This document shows, piece after piece, positions 29,060-38,998 of a DNA stretch of 64,000 bases (position 1 is its first letter; every line of letters begins with the position of its first letter). Below the pieces are notes generated by a model, which was given only the letters and a program-made list of their open reading frames with translations, searched no databases and was not told where the DNA came from. The DNA is taken from contig NZ_AP027058.1 in assembly GCF_027925025.1 (NCBI RefSeq), positions 1,364,001 through 1,428,000 of the forward strand, given 5' to 3'. Source of the DNA: Limnohabitans sp. MORI2 (GTDB lineage: Bacteria > Pseudomonadota > Gammaproteobacteria > Burkholderiales > Burkholderiaceae_C). A program made the position numbers and the translations under genes.

Positions 29060-29733
29060 GAAAATACTTTAAGTATTTTTTATATCTATATGTTTTTATA
29101 GGATTTTCATCATCCAATGCAGGGTCTTATGATGACTTTATCGCGGCAGTCACTTTTGATCAGCCCGAGACCATTGAAAAGCTACTGGCACGGGGTTTTG
29201 ATCCAAATACCCCCAACGAAAAAGGCATTCCAGGGCTACTGGTTGCCATTCAATCCCCATCGCCCAAATCCGCCTTGGTGCTCGCCAAGCATCCACTGAC
29301 TCAGGTCAATGCCACCAATTTGAACGGTGAAACGGCCTTGATGCTAGCAGCCATCCATAACCAGCTTGGACTCGCACAGCTTCTCATTGAGCGGGGTGCG
29401 GACGTCAACAAGCCGGGCTGGACACCCTTGCATTACGCCTCGACACGAGGGCATCGCGAGATGATGCGCTTGTTGATCGAAAACGATGCCTACCTTGACA
29501 GTGAGACTGACGATGGCACTACACCGTTGATGATGGCTGCTTTTTCAGCGCCCCCACTGGCCGTCAAACTCTTATTGGAAGAGGGCGCAGATCCCACTTT
29601 GGTGAATCACCAACAACTCTCGGCACTGGACATTGCGCTGAGCAAAGAGCATACGCAAAGTGCGTTTTACATTCGCGCTTATATAGAAGCTTGGTTTATT
29701 CAGAACCCGATCGTCACCCAATCCCCCGAGTGA
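29056..29733 (+). CDS. Exported ankyrin-repeat protein
   Basis: A 225-residue protein with a hydrophobic N-terminus (YFLYLYVFIGFSSSNAGS) that fits a Sec signal peptide, followed by about five ankyrin repeats: TIEKLLARGFDPNTPNEKG, LNGETALMLAAIHNQLGLAQ, GWTPLHYASTRGHREMM, DGTTPLMMAAFSAPPLAV and HQQLSALDIALSKEHT. The site of action is probably periplasmic, for protein binding. Its start overlaps the tatD stop, so translation is coupled. The first 50 bases are strikingly A/T-rich. The partner is unknown. Confidence 0.87.
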   Translation: MRKYFKYFLYLYVFIGFSSSNAGSYDDFIAAVTFDQPETIEKLLARGFDPNTPNEKGIPGLLVAIQSPSPKSALVLAKHPLTQVNATNLNGETALMLAAIHNQLGLAQLLIERGADVNKPGWTPLHYASTRGHREMMRLLIENDAYLDSETDDGTTPLMMAAFSAPPLAVKLLLEEGADPTLVNHQQLSALDIALSKEHTQSAFYIRAYIEAWFIQNPIVTQSPE

Positions 29734-29743
29734 TCAGGTCCAC

Positions 29744-30649
29744 TCAAAGCCGACTGGCTGACCATCGATTGAGAAAGCCTGTCAGCCTTGCCGTAGTAGT
29801 AGCCGTGCCGGCCTCATGCTGGGCCGATTGGGTAAATATTTCGTCGTATTGCTTGGCCTTGTGCACCCGATGACGCCCCAGCAATGAGCCCTGATTGGCA
29901 AATGCGGAGGCCGTATCCAAAGTGCCACGGCTTCGCGCAGAACTTAATTTTGAAATTTGACGAATTTTTTGATTCGCCTTGCTCAGCACTTGGGCCTCTA
30001 AAACGGCATGGCAAAACTCAACAAACGATTGCCCACAAGCATCTGTCATGTCCATCAGGTAACCCCGCTCAAACATGCTCTTGGCGCTTTGCGCTTCCAA
30101 AATTGGGGGCGTTAATATGAACTTCACTGGAAACCGTTGCTTCGAAAACGTGTCATCGTTCATCTGATCGGTTTGAACTCGCGTGGGGCTTAACAGCAAC
30201 AAAGGCGGCGCGTGCATGGCTGAGTCAAAAACCCAATGGTGATGACTCAAAAAGCCCACCGTGGCTGTCAGTTCAATTTCCGATACAGAAGTCGGCACAA
30301 CCACCAAGTCGTACTCAAACATCAACTCACCGGCGATGGTGTTGCTCCAAGTTAAATCGCAAATGACCACCTCGGTACTCACGGCCGCACGACGCAGATG
30401 AAGGCGCGCATCGAGCGTTGAACGATTGCCACCTTGATGCAGGGGAAGCGGCTGATGCTGAACAACGACACCCACATTAGGAGCTCGTCTCAGCCAGCTG
30501 CTCGATGAGCCATGGTTGTCAAAATCCAGAAGCGTCACAGTTTGGCCCTGTGATTGCATAAATGCCGCTAGATTGGCTGAGACTGTGCTTTTGCCAACAC
30601 CACCTTTAGGGCTAGTTATTAATATTTTGAAACTATTTGGTGATTTCAT
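29744..30649 (-). CDS. Orphan ParA/MinD-like ATPase
   Basis: A 301-residue deviant-Walker P-loop ATPase. SPKGGVGKSTVSANLAAF (residues 13-30) is the Walker A with the signature lysine. The segment DFDNHGSSSSW matches the ParA D-x-D-x-Q-x-S region with His for Gln. The usual DxP switch is replaced by ICDLTWSNTIAGE. Residues 240-301 form a charged extension without a recognised domain. No ParB-like gene or parS-like repeats were seen nearby. It may position a protein cargo (like BcsQ or ParC) rather than segregate DNA. It is flanked by A/T-rich spacer, so it is probably transcribed alone. Confidence 0.82.
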   Translation of the reverse strand: MKSPNSFKILITSPKGGVGKSTVSANLAAFMQSQGQTVTLLDFDNHGSSSSWLRRAPNVGVVVQHQPLPLHQGGNRSTLDARLHLRRAAVSTEVVICDLTWSNTIAGELMFEYDLVVVPTSVSEIELTATVGFLSHHHWVFDSAMHAPPLLLLSPTRVQTDQMNDDTFSKQRFPVKFILTPPILEAQSAKSMFERGYLMDMTDACGQSFVEFCHAVLEAQVLSKANQKIRQISKLSSARSRGTLDTASAFANQGSLLGRHRVHKAKQYDEIFTQSAQHEAGTATTTARLTGFLNRWSASRL

Positions 30650-30759
30650 TTTTATATTATGAATCCAAAAAGTCTCCTTTTATTAACTAAAACGTATTTT
30701 TCCTATCACAACATAAACTTTACATAATATACATCGTATCAAATTGAAGCTTGACCAAA
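30650..30759. other. A/T-rich spacer upstream of the ParA-like gene
   Basis: About 110 bp, much richer in A and T than the surroundings, with several TATA-like stretches. It probably holds the leftward promoter of the ParA-like gene. No ORF or clear repeat was seen. Confidence 0.5.
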
Positions 30760-31689
30760 TTAATGATCTGTATGGGCCCAAAGCAGCAAAGCATCGCGTT
30801 CTTCAACCACTAAATCAATCTTCTGGCCCACTGGCAAACACAGTTTGGTGGGTACATGTCCAAACGGCAAATCTGTTAACACAGGGATTTTGATTTGTGT
30901 ACGCAGCCAATCAACAACGCTCTGAAGTTTGAAGCCCTTGTCATGCGGTGTGAGTTTGTAACTACTGAACTGGCCCAACACGATCGCTTTTTGATCAGCC
31001 AATACACCTGCATGCAATAACTGGGTGAGCATGCGTTCAATGCGGTATGGGTGTTCGCCCACATCCTCTAAAAACAGCACGCCGTGTTTGATTTGCGGGA
31101 AATAGGGCGTGCCAAGCAAAGAAACCAATACGGCCAAATTGCCTCCCCACAAAATAGCATCGTGCGCCCAAACGCCAGGGCGCCGCTTTTCGTTAGCCAA
31201 AGCACAAGCCTTAGAAAGTTGCCAACCCGCGCCCTCGCCCTGCCCGCTGACCATGTCGTCAAAACAGGCTTCCATGATGTCGTCGGGTTGTTCAGCCCCA
31301 AAGTCCTCGCCAAGAGCCGGGCCAGCCCAAGTGATCGCGCCTGTTTTAGCCAGCATGGCGCTTTGAAACGCTGTGAAATCACTCAAGCCCACAAACTGCG
31401 TGCCTTTGGCAATCGCTTTGGCCACTTGCTTGTATTGGATATTTGGCAAGATGCGTGTGAGGCCGTAACCGCCACGACTGATGAGCGCCACATCTGCACC
31501 ACTAGCGGCTGCACGGTGAATGGCGGCCAAACGGGTGACGTCGTCCCCAGCGAATCGGGTGTAGCTGCTCAGGGCATCGGCATCTAGTTCGACCTCGTGA
31601 CCGAGTTTTTTCAGGCGTGCCACGCCACGTTTGAACGCCGCTTTGTCGCGCACTGCGCCGCTGGGGGAATAGATGTAAATGTGAGCCAT
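30760..31689 (-). CDS. ldcA: LD-carboxypeptidase, MEROPS S66 family
   Basis: A 309-residue cytoplasmic enzyme that removes the terminal D-Ala from murein tetrapeptides during cell-wall recycling. IYSPSGAV opens the fold, SRGGYG is conserved, the serine nucleophile is in FVGLSDFTAF, the glutamate in FLEDVGEHPYRIERM and the histidine in LPFGHVPTK. The frame continues upstream for 25 codons; the ATG at 31689 begins the domain. Confidence 0.9.
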   Translation of the reverse strand: MAHIYIYSPSGAVRDKAAFKRGVARLKKLGHEVELDADALSSYTRFAGDDVTRLAAIHRAAASGADVALISRGGYGLTRILPNIQYKQVAKAIAKGTQFVGLSDFTAFQSAMLAKTGAITWAGPALGEDFGAEQPDDIMEACFDDMVSGQGEGAGWQLSKACALANEKRRPGVWAHDAILWGGNLAVLVSLLGTPYFPQIKHGVLFLEDVGEHPYRIERMLTQLLHAGVLADQKAIVLGQFSSYKLTPHDKGFKLQSVVDWLRTQIKIPVLTDLPFGHVPTKLCLPVGQKIDLVVEERDALLLWAHTDH

Positions 31690-31723
31690 GCGCACATTGT
31701 CGCGGCAAATTAACGCGACGAAA

Positions 31724-32398
31724 TCAACTGCGCTTGAAGTGCAGCAAGCGGCCACGATAAGCACTGAGGTCTTCTAAGGGCTCGTTAATGATGATTTCAG
31801 TCACACCAAAACCCATGTTAGCCATGTCTTTGTGAAACGCGCTGCGGTTGCCACGGTTGGGGTCAACGATAAGTACCTCAGCACCCTCTGCTGCATGCTC
31901 TTCGATAAAGCCCGCGAGCTGCGCAGGGTGGCTACGCTCGTACAACACATCGCTGGCAATCAGCAAATCAAATGCCCCTAGCCCCTTGTTCACTCTGCCC
32001 CAGTTACCCGTTTCGTAATGCAGAGGCGGCAAGTCGTTGAGCAAGACATTGGCTTTTAGAAAAGTCTCCGTCAATGGATGGCAATCACTCGCCGTGATGT
32101 TGCCTTCGCGGCGATGCACCACCAAGCTGGCCAAGCCTAAGCCGCACCCGACTTCCAGCACACGCTTGCCATTGATATCCCACGCTTGCATGAGGTCAGC
32201 CAACTTTTGAGCAAATGGCCAGACCAAACCAAACAAAGGCCACGTCGCCGATGAGATGCCGGCATCCAACGCCAAACCCAATGGATCGTAAAACTGCTGC
32301 TTGTCCAGCAACGAGCGTATTTGCAAATCAGCCCCGCCTCCGACACCGACCCTCTGAAACTTCACTTCGTAACCGATGGGTGGTGTGGCGTTGGACAT
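31724..32398 (-). CDS. Class I SAM-dependent methyltransferase (METTL21/Methyltransf_16-like)
   Basis: A 224-residue methyltransferase. The SAM-binding motif I is VLEVGCGLGLASL (about residues 80-92), an acidic strand end ASDCHPLTE follows, and LIASDVLYERSHPAQL matches the D-V-x-Y motif of the lysine methyltransferase-like group. This suggests a protein (lysine) target, but the target is unknown. It ends 34 nt before the LD-carboxypeptidase start and begins just after the tadA-fusion gene, so it is likely in the same transcript. Confidence 0.82.
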   Translation of the reverse strand: MSNATPPIGYEVKFQRVGVGGGADLQIRSLLDKQQFYDPLGLALDAGISSATWPLFGLVWPFAQKLADLMQAWDINGKRVLEVGCGLGLASLVVHRREGNITASDCHPLTETFLKANVLLNDLPPLHYETGNWGRVNKGLGAFDLLIASDVLYERSHPAQLAGFIEEHAAEGAEVLIVDPNRGNRSAFHKDMANMGFGVTEIIINEPLEDLSAYRGRLLHFKRS

Positions 32399-32400
32399 GA

Positions 32401-33417
32401 TTAACTTCGTTTCGGTGTCGGTGTGGGGTCAGCCAACAAGGTGCTCAAGGCACGAGGACCGGCCATGTGGCCACGGTCGGGATAAGGTGCGTCACGCAAG
32501 GCTGCAGGTAACGCGAGCGATTCGATCCAATGAATAGGCAACGCCAGTTTGGTCAACAGCGGGGCCATCACACGCGGTGCATGCAAAGCAACAGGCGCAG
32601 GTTGCAAACTGGCCAAAAACTCGCTGAGTACTTGGGCATGCCAAGCAATGCGGTGTGTCGCCACTTTTTTGGGCTTGTCGGACATGCCAAAACCTGGCAA
32701 GTCCAAAGCAACCACAGGCTCTGTTGATTGCAGCTGAGCCATGTATTGCACGCTCCAGGCGTCAAGCCCATGGATGTAGACATGCGGCGCTGCTTGACCG
32801 TCTTTTCGGTTGTCAAACCAATGCAAACGCAAGCCTTCTAAAGCGGGCAAATCAGCAGAGAAGTGCGACATCTCCAAGGGCACATCCAGCCCCGCAAACG
32901 CACCATCAGGCGTGCGCAAAGCATCTTCACGCAGCGGTACTTTTCTGAGTTGCTGCTGAACACGGCGTTGTTCAAAAAAATCTTGCAGCACAGCTGCACA
33001 TTCGTCGGCCAACACACCACCCGTCACTTGGGTTTGGTGGTTGATGTGTTCATTTGCAAATAAATTGAGCACAGAGCCCGCTGCACCTGTTTTGGGCTCG
33101 ATCGCACCAAACACCACGCGCTTGAAACGCGCATGCAGCGCTGCGCCGCTGCACATGGCGCAAGGCTCTAACGTCACATACAAGGTGCAGTCGTCCAGCC
33201 GATAGTTGCCCAGTGCTTGGGCCGCAGCGCGCATGGCATTCACTTCGGCATGTGCCGTGGGGTCAAGGCTGGCCAGTGGCGCGTTGTGGGCCGATGCAAT
33301 CACCTGCCCTGCCCTCACCACTACCGCGCCCACCGGCACTTCGCCTGCATCAGCGGCGGCTTGCGCTTGGCGCAGGGCCAGCTGCATGAAGCCAATGTCT
33401 TCTGGCGAATGCGTCAT
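32401..33417 (-). CDS. tadA: tRNA adenosine(34) deaminase TadA fused to a degenerate alpha/beta-hydrolase domain
   Basis: A 338-residue protein. Residues 1-150 are a complete TadA, which makes inosine at the wobble position: TAHAEVNAM carries the catalytic His-Ala-Glu and PCAMCSGAALHAR the two zinc cysteines. TadA alone is about 150-170 residues. The remaining ~180 residues look like an alpha/beta-hydrolase: YIHGLDAWSVQY (oxyanion), VVALDLPGFGMSDKP, but the usual G-x-S-x-G elbow reads VALHAPRVMAPLL with no serine, so it is probably not a hydrolase. The ATG at 33417 overlaps the upstream stop as ATGA. Confidence 0.9.
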   Translation of the reverse strand: MTHSPEDIGFMQLALRQAQAAADAGEVPVGAVVVRAGQVIASAHNAPLASLDPTAHAEVNAMRAAAQALGNYRLDDCTLYVTLEPCAMCSGAALHARFKRVVFGAIEPKTGAAGSVLNLFANEHINHQTQVTGGVLADECAAVLQDFFEQRRVQQQLRKVPLREDALRTPDGAFAGLDVPLEMSHFSADLPALEGLRLHWFDNRKDGQAAPHVYIHGLDAWSVQYMAQLQSTEPVVALDLPGFGMSDKPKKVATHRIAWHAQVLSEFLASLQPAPVALHAPRVMAPLLTKLALPIHWIESLALPAALRDAPYPDRGHMAGPRALSTLLADPTPTPKRS

Positions 33418-34034
33418 GGCTGAACCATACCGAGTTTGACCATCCACTCGGCCAAAGCTTGCTCATCCGCGCTGCCCTGCGCATATATCGCGTGCATGGC
33501 GGCGTGTGATTCGGGTCGGTGTTGGTTGAGTTTGAGCTTGCATTGCAGCTCAGTGATGCGTAGCTCGAACGCCACAATGGCGCTGAGCATCTTGTGTTGG
33601 TAGTCTTCACCCAAACCATGCCACTGCGCAGCATAAGGCGGCTCGTGATCGCCAATGAGTTGCTTGAGCAAACGGTCTTTCGCTTGTGGTTCTTGTACCA
33701 GCGAAGCTTCCACCTTGGCATGTACGGCCAAATAGCTCCATGTAGGCACCCGCGTGAGGTCTAGGTAGACCTTGGGCGACATATAGGCCTGTGGGCCCAT
33801 GAAGGTCACCAGTGCTTGAGGGCGAGCTTGCAAGTAGCGCCAATGCGGATTGGCTTTGGCGCAGTGACCGAGCAGCACGTGCTGGCCATCTATCTGTGTC
33901 AAATAAAGGGGGATGTGTGTGACGCATGGAAAACCATCGTCGTCCACACTGATGAGATTCGCAAACGGATGCGCCCGCATGATAGCGAGCGCATGTGCCT
34001 CATCTTTGGCCTTGAACTGCGGGGGCAGGTACAT
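33414..34034 (-). CDS. FMN-binding negative regulator, PaiB family
   Basis: A 206-residue PaiB-like protein. MYLPPQFKAKDEAHALAIM is the usual start, and HANPHWRYL-like AKANPHWRYL, FMGPQAYMSP and VPTWSYLAVHAKV are family segments. The fold is a split-barrel flavin reductase type. In Bacillus PaiB affects sporulation and protease genes; a direct DNA-binding role is not evident here. Its stop overlaps the tadA start by 4 bp, so the two are translationally coupled. Confidence 0.88.
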   Translation of the reverse strand: MYLPPQFKAKDEAHALAIMRAHPFANLISVDDDGFPCVTHIPLYLTQIDGQHVLLGHCAKANPHWRYLQARPQALVTFMGPQAYMSPKVYLDLTRVPTWSYLAVHAKVEASLVQEPQAKDRLLKQLIGDHEPPYAAQWHGLGEDYQHKMLSAIVAFELRITELQCKLKLNQHRPESHAAMHAIYAQGSADEQALAEWMVKLGMVQP

Positions 34035-34058
34035 GCCAAACGACCGCAGAGGGCCTGC

Positions 34059-34319
34059 TTAAAAACGACGTTTGACGGCTGGGCCGCCTGGGGCTTTGCC
34101 TTCGATGTGACGGAAAGTCACGCGGGCTTTGTTCATGTCGTAAGGCGACAGTTCAACCGTGACCTTGTCGCCTTCGATGATGCGGATGCGGTGCAGGCGC
34201 ATTTTGCCGGCGGTGTATGCGATCAGGGAGTGACCGTTTTCCAGGGTGACGCGGTAGCGAGAGTCGGGCAAGACCTCGGTCACGACACCCTTCATTTCGA
34301 TCATTTCTTCTTTTGCCAT
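34059..34319 (-). CDS. infA: Translation initiation factor IF-1
   Basis: An 86-residue S1-fold factor. [21 protein letters not shown] and [15 protein letters not shown] are diagnostic for IF-1. IF-1 is usually about 72 residues; this one carries a C-terminal extension ending [13 protein letters not shown]. Betaproteobacteria often keep two infA genes, one in the ribosomal-protein cluster and one elsewhere; this copy, next to guaA rather than ribosomal genes, is probably the second. Positively charged tail residues may contact rRNA. Confidence 0.95.
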   Translation of the reverse strand: MAKEEMIEMKGVVTEVLPDSRYRVTLENGHSLIAYTAGKMRLHRIRIIEGDKVTVELSPYDMNKARVTFRHIEGKAPGGPAVKRRF

Positions 34320-34406
34320 GTACTTCTGTGTTCTCTAATTTAAAAATCTGGCCCAAAGCGGGCAACTAACGTTAGCCCCCGATTGTAGGCTGTTCGACTT
34401 GAGGTC

Positions 34407-36023
34407 TTATTCCCACTCAATCGTCGCTGGCGGCTTGCTAGACACGTCATACGTCACGCGGTTGATGCCACGCACTTCGTTGATGATGCGTCCAGACACT
34501 TTCTTGAGCAGCGCATAAGGCAACTCAGCCCAGTCGGCGGTCATGAAGTCGCTGGTCTGAACCGCACGCAAGGCCACCACATAGTCGTAAGTGCGGCCAT
34601 CGCCCATCACGCCCACGCTCTTAACGGGCAAGAACACGGTGAAGGCTTGGCTGGTCAAGTCGTACCAAGTTTTGCCAGTAGCCTCATCGGTGAAGTTGTG
34701 CAGCTCTTCGATGAAGATGGCATCAGCTCGGCGCAGCAAGTCGGCGTATTCTTTTTTCACTTCGCCCAAAATGCGCACGCCCAAGCCTGGGCCTGGGAAG
34801 GGGTGGCGGTATACCATCTCGCGGGGCAATCCTAATGCCACGCCGAGTTCGCGCACTTCATCTTTGAACAAGTCGCGCAAGGGCTCCAACAGTTTCAAGC
34901 CCAATTGCTCGGGCAAGCCGCCCACGTTGTGGTGACTCTTGATGGTCACAGCTTTTTTGCTCTTCGCGCCGCCGCTTTCAATCACGTCGGGGTAAATCGT
35001 GCCTTGCGCCAAGAAGGTGGCTCCTTTGTGCCCACCATCGCCCGCTTTGAGCTTGGCAGCCTCGGCTTTGAACACGTCCACAAACAAGCCGCCGATGATT
35101 TTGCGCTTGGCCTCTGGCTCGCTCACACCCGCCAACTTGCCCAAAAACAAATCGCTCGCATCCACGCGAATCACGCGGGCGTGCAACTTGCCAGCAAACA
35201 TGTCCATGACCATGTCACCCTCGTTCAGGCGCAACAGACCGTGGTCCACAAACACACAGGTGAGCTGGTCGCCAATGGCGCGGTGAATCAGCGCAGCGGC
35301 CACCGATGAATCGACGCCGCCGGAGAGGCCCAAGATGACCTCTTCGTCGCCCACTTGTTTGCGAATGGCAGCCACTGCCTCTTCGATGTAGTCGCCCATG
35401 ATCCAGTCGGGGCGTGTGCCGCAAATATCCAACACAAAGCGGTTCAACAACGCTTGGCCTTGCACGGTGTGCGTGACTTCGGGGTGGAATTGCACCGCGT
35501 AAAACTTGCGCGCCTCGTCGGCCATGCCCGCGATGGGGCAAGCTGGCGTGGATGCCATGACCTTGAAGCCTTCGGGCAGCTGGGTCACTTTGTCACCGTG
35601 GCTCATCCACACCTTGAGCATGCCATGACCTTCGGCCGTGCTGAAGTCTTCAATGCCTTTGAGCAATTCGGTGTGGCCGTGGGCTCGCACTTCGGCATAG
35701 CCAAATTCGCGGGTCGTGCCCGCCTCCACCTTGCCGCCCAGCTGAGTGGCCATGGTTTGCATGCCGTAGCAAATGCCCAGCACGGGCAAGCCCAGTTCAA
35801 ACACGGCGTCAGGTGCGCGGTCGTCCACCTCATACACGCTGGCGTGGCTGCCGGAAAGGATGATGCCTTTGAGGTTGCCGTCTTTGGCATATTCGCGCAC
35901 CCAGTCGCTGGTCACGTCGCAAGGATGAACTTCACAGAACACATGCGCTTCGCGCACACGGCGGGCGATGAGTTGGGTGACTTGAGAGCCGAAATCGAGG
36001 ATGAGGATTTTTTGATGCGACAT
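34407..36023 (-). CDS. guaA: GMP synthase (glutamine-hydrolysing)
   Basis: A 538-residue enzyme making GMP from XMP, ATP and glutamine. The N-terminal class I amidotransferase has its nucleophile in [10 protein letters not shown] (about residue 83). The ATP-pyrophosphatase loop is [16 protein letters not shown] (about 234-249), and the C-terminal dimerisation domain ends with the conserved [16 protein letters not shown]. It lies 103 nt downstream of guaB, but a terminator separates them, so independent or attenuated transcription is likely. Confidence 0.97.
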   Translation of the reverse strand: MSHQKILILDFGSQVTQLIARRVREAHVFCEVHPCDVTSDWVREYAKDGNLKGIILSGSHASVYEVDDRAPDAVFELGLPVLGICYGMQTMATQLGGKVEAGTTREFGYAEVRAHGHTELLKGIEDFSTAEGHGMLKVWMSHGDKVTQLPEGFKVMASTPACPIAGMADEARKFYAVQFHPEVTHTVQGQALLNRFVLDICGTRPDWIMGDYIEEAVAAIRKQVGDEEVILGLSGGVDSSVAAALIHRAIGDQLTCVFVDHGLLRLNEGDMVMDMFAGKLHARVIRVDASDLFLGKLAGVSEPEAKRKIIGGLFVDVFKAEAAKLKAGDGGHKGATFLAQGTIYPDVIESGGAKSKKAVTIKSHHNVGGLPEQLGLKLLEPLRDLFKDEVRELGVALGLPREMVYRHPFPGPGLGVRILGEVKKEYADLLRRADAIFIEELHNFTDEATGKTWYDLTSQAFTVFLPVKSVGVMGDGRTYDYVVALRAVQTSDFMTADWAELPYALLKKVSGRIINEVRGINRVTYDVSSKPPATIEWE

Positions 36024-36065
36024 AAATAAAAAAGGGCCTTCAAATGGCCTAGCCCGCTATTGTCT

Positions 36066-36094
36066 CAAAAAACAAAGCCACCCCGAGGGGTGGC
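36066..36094 (-). terminator. Intrinsic terminator after guaB
   Basis: On the minus strand the hairpin GCCACCC-CTCG-GGGTGGC is followed by TTTGTTTTTT. It begins about 33 nt after the guaB stop codon and lies before guaA. Confidence 0.88.
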
Positions 36095-36126
36095 CTGTGC
36101 GAGAACACTAAAAGCTTATTCAGCGC

Positions 36127-37620
<1,494 letters not shown>

Positions 37621-37732
37621 TTACGTAGCCCCTTGGAGACACTTGTATACAGCACCTTCTCTGCGCTATTCCTTAACAAATGGATGGCATTATTGCTTCA
37701 ACGACAATGACTTTAACTTTTGAAAAACTTGT

Positions 37733-38998
37733 ATGAAGGTGACTCATTTGACTTCGCGCCACAACAAACAGCTGACGGCTCTTTTTCTTTGCCTGTCAGC
37801 CACATTTGGCCATTGCGCCGATGCGCAACAAATCACCAAGCTGAGCTTGCCAGATTTGGAAACCATGATGTTTCAACAAAGTCCAGCCATACGAAGTGCC
37901 ACGGACGCTGTCCAAGCCGCACGTTCCGCCGTTGACACAGCACGCACCATTCCCAACCCGCAAATTGAGGTCATGAATGGCACACGCAAGCCTAGGCCCG
38001 ATAACTTGAATCCACAAGGCAACCTCAAGTCCGTTAGCCTCACACAAGATTTAGACATGCCTTGGCATCGCTTCCCTCGTGTGGACGGTGCAATTGCAGG
38101 ATTGAACGCCGCGCAAGCCAATGAGCAATCCTTCAGAGCCGATATGCGCGCCCAGTTGCGTGTACGCTATTACGACTTGGTGAGACGCACGGCCGAGAAC
38201 CGTGTGGCGGCAGAAGATGTCAAGCTGATGAATGGCATTCACAAACGCATTGAGCTGCAAGTTGAGACCGGCGAGAAAGCGCGGTTTGAACTCGTCAAAG
38301 CCAATGCTGAATTACTCAACGCACAAAAAATGCAGGAATCTGCAGGTTTACGCGTTCGCCAAGCAAGAGGGGCACTGCGTGCTTTGGTTGGGATTGATCT
38401 GCCCGAATCGTTTGAAATTCAAGAACAACCCCACACATTCGCTGCACCTGCGCCGTTGAACGAAGTACGAGACGATGTACTCAAGAACAACCCTGAGCTG
38501 CAACGCACACGGGCTGAACGACAGCAATTGGATCGCAAATTGAGCGAAGAAAAGTCGCTGCGCTTTCCTAAATTCGCCTTACGCGCCGACCAAGACCAAG
38601 ACCCCGAGTGGCGAAGCAAGCGCGTCGGCGTGGCCATGAACCTACCGCTGTGGGACTGGCGCGGTGGTCCTGTTGGTGAAGCGGCTGCCAAGCTATCTCA
38701 AACCGAAAACCAACTGGCCTATCAAGAGTTTTCATTGCTGCAAAGTTTGGAGGCCGCTTACCAACAGTACGGCATTGCGAATGCACAAGTCGTTGCACTC
38801 GAAGGAGGCATCGTGCGCCATGCGGCCGATGCACTGCGCATTGCAGAACTTGCCTACAAAGCAGGCGAAAAAAGTTTTCTGGATGTGATGGATGCACAAC
38901 GGGTCTACCGTGCAGCACGCAACGAACTCATCACGGCACAGTTTGAATTGGCCAGCGCATGGTCTGAAATCGAACGTTTAAGAGCAACTTCACCTTAA
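37733..38998 (+). CDS. Outer-membrane efflux channel, TolC/CzcC family
   Basis: A 421-residue OMF protein with a signal peptide ending near CADAQ (residues 1-29). The mature part has the paired helical repeats of the family, including VQAARSAVDTARTIPNPQIE and a second copy around ADALRIAELAYKAGEKSFLDVMDAQRVY (split: residues 365-392). It is the first gene of an OMF-adaptor-RND-PII operon; its stop is immediately followed by the adaptor ATG. It forms the exit duct across the outer membrane. Confidence 0.9.
   Translation: MKVTHLTSRHNKQLTALFLCLSATFGHCADAQQITKLSLPDLETMMFQQSPAIRSATDAVQAARSAVDTARTIPNPQIEVMNGTRKPRPDNLNPQGNLKSVSLTQDLDMPWHRFPRVDGAIAGLNAAQANEQSFRADMRAQLRVRYYDLVRRTAENRVAAEDVKLMNGIHKRIELQVETGEKARFELVKANAELLNAQKMQESAGLRVRQARGALRALVGIDLPESFEIQEQPHTFAAPAPLNEVRDDVLKNNPELQRTRAERQQLDRKLSEEKSLRFPKFALRADQDQDPEWRSKRVGVAMNLPLWDWRGGPVGEAAAKLSQTENQLAYQEFSLLQSLEAAYQQYGIANAQVVALEGGIVRHAADALRIAELAYKAGEKSFLDVMDAQRVYRAARNELITAQFELASAWSEIERLRATSP

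Noticed and set aside
36025..36057. Possible attenuator hairpin with a T-run just before the guaA start
   Set aside because: The T-run is real on the minus strand, but the best stems are only four base pairs and compete with each other; too weak to call.
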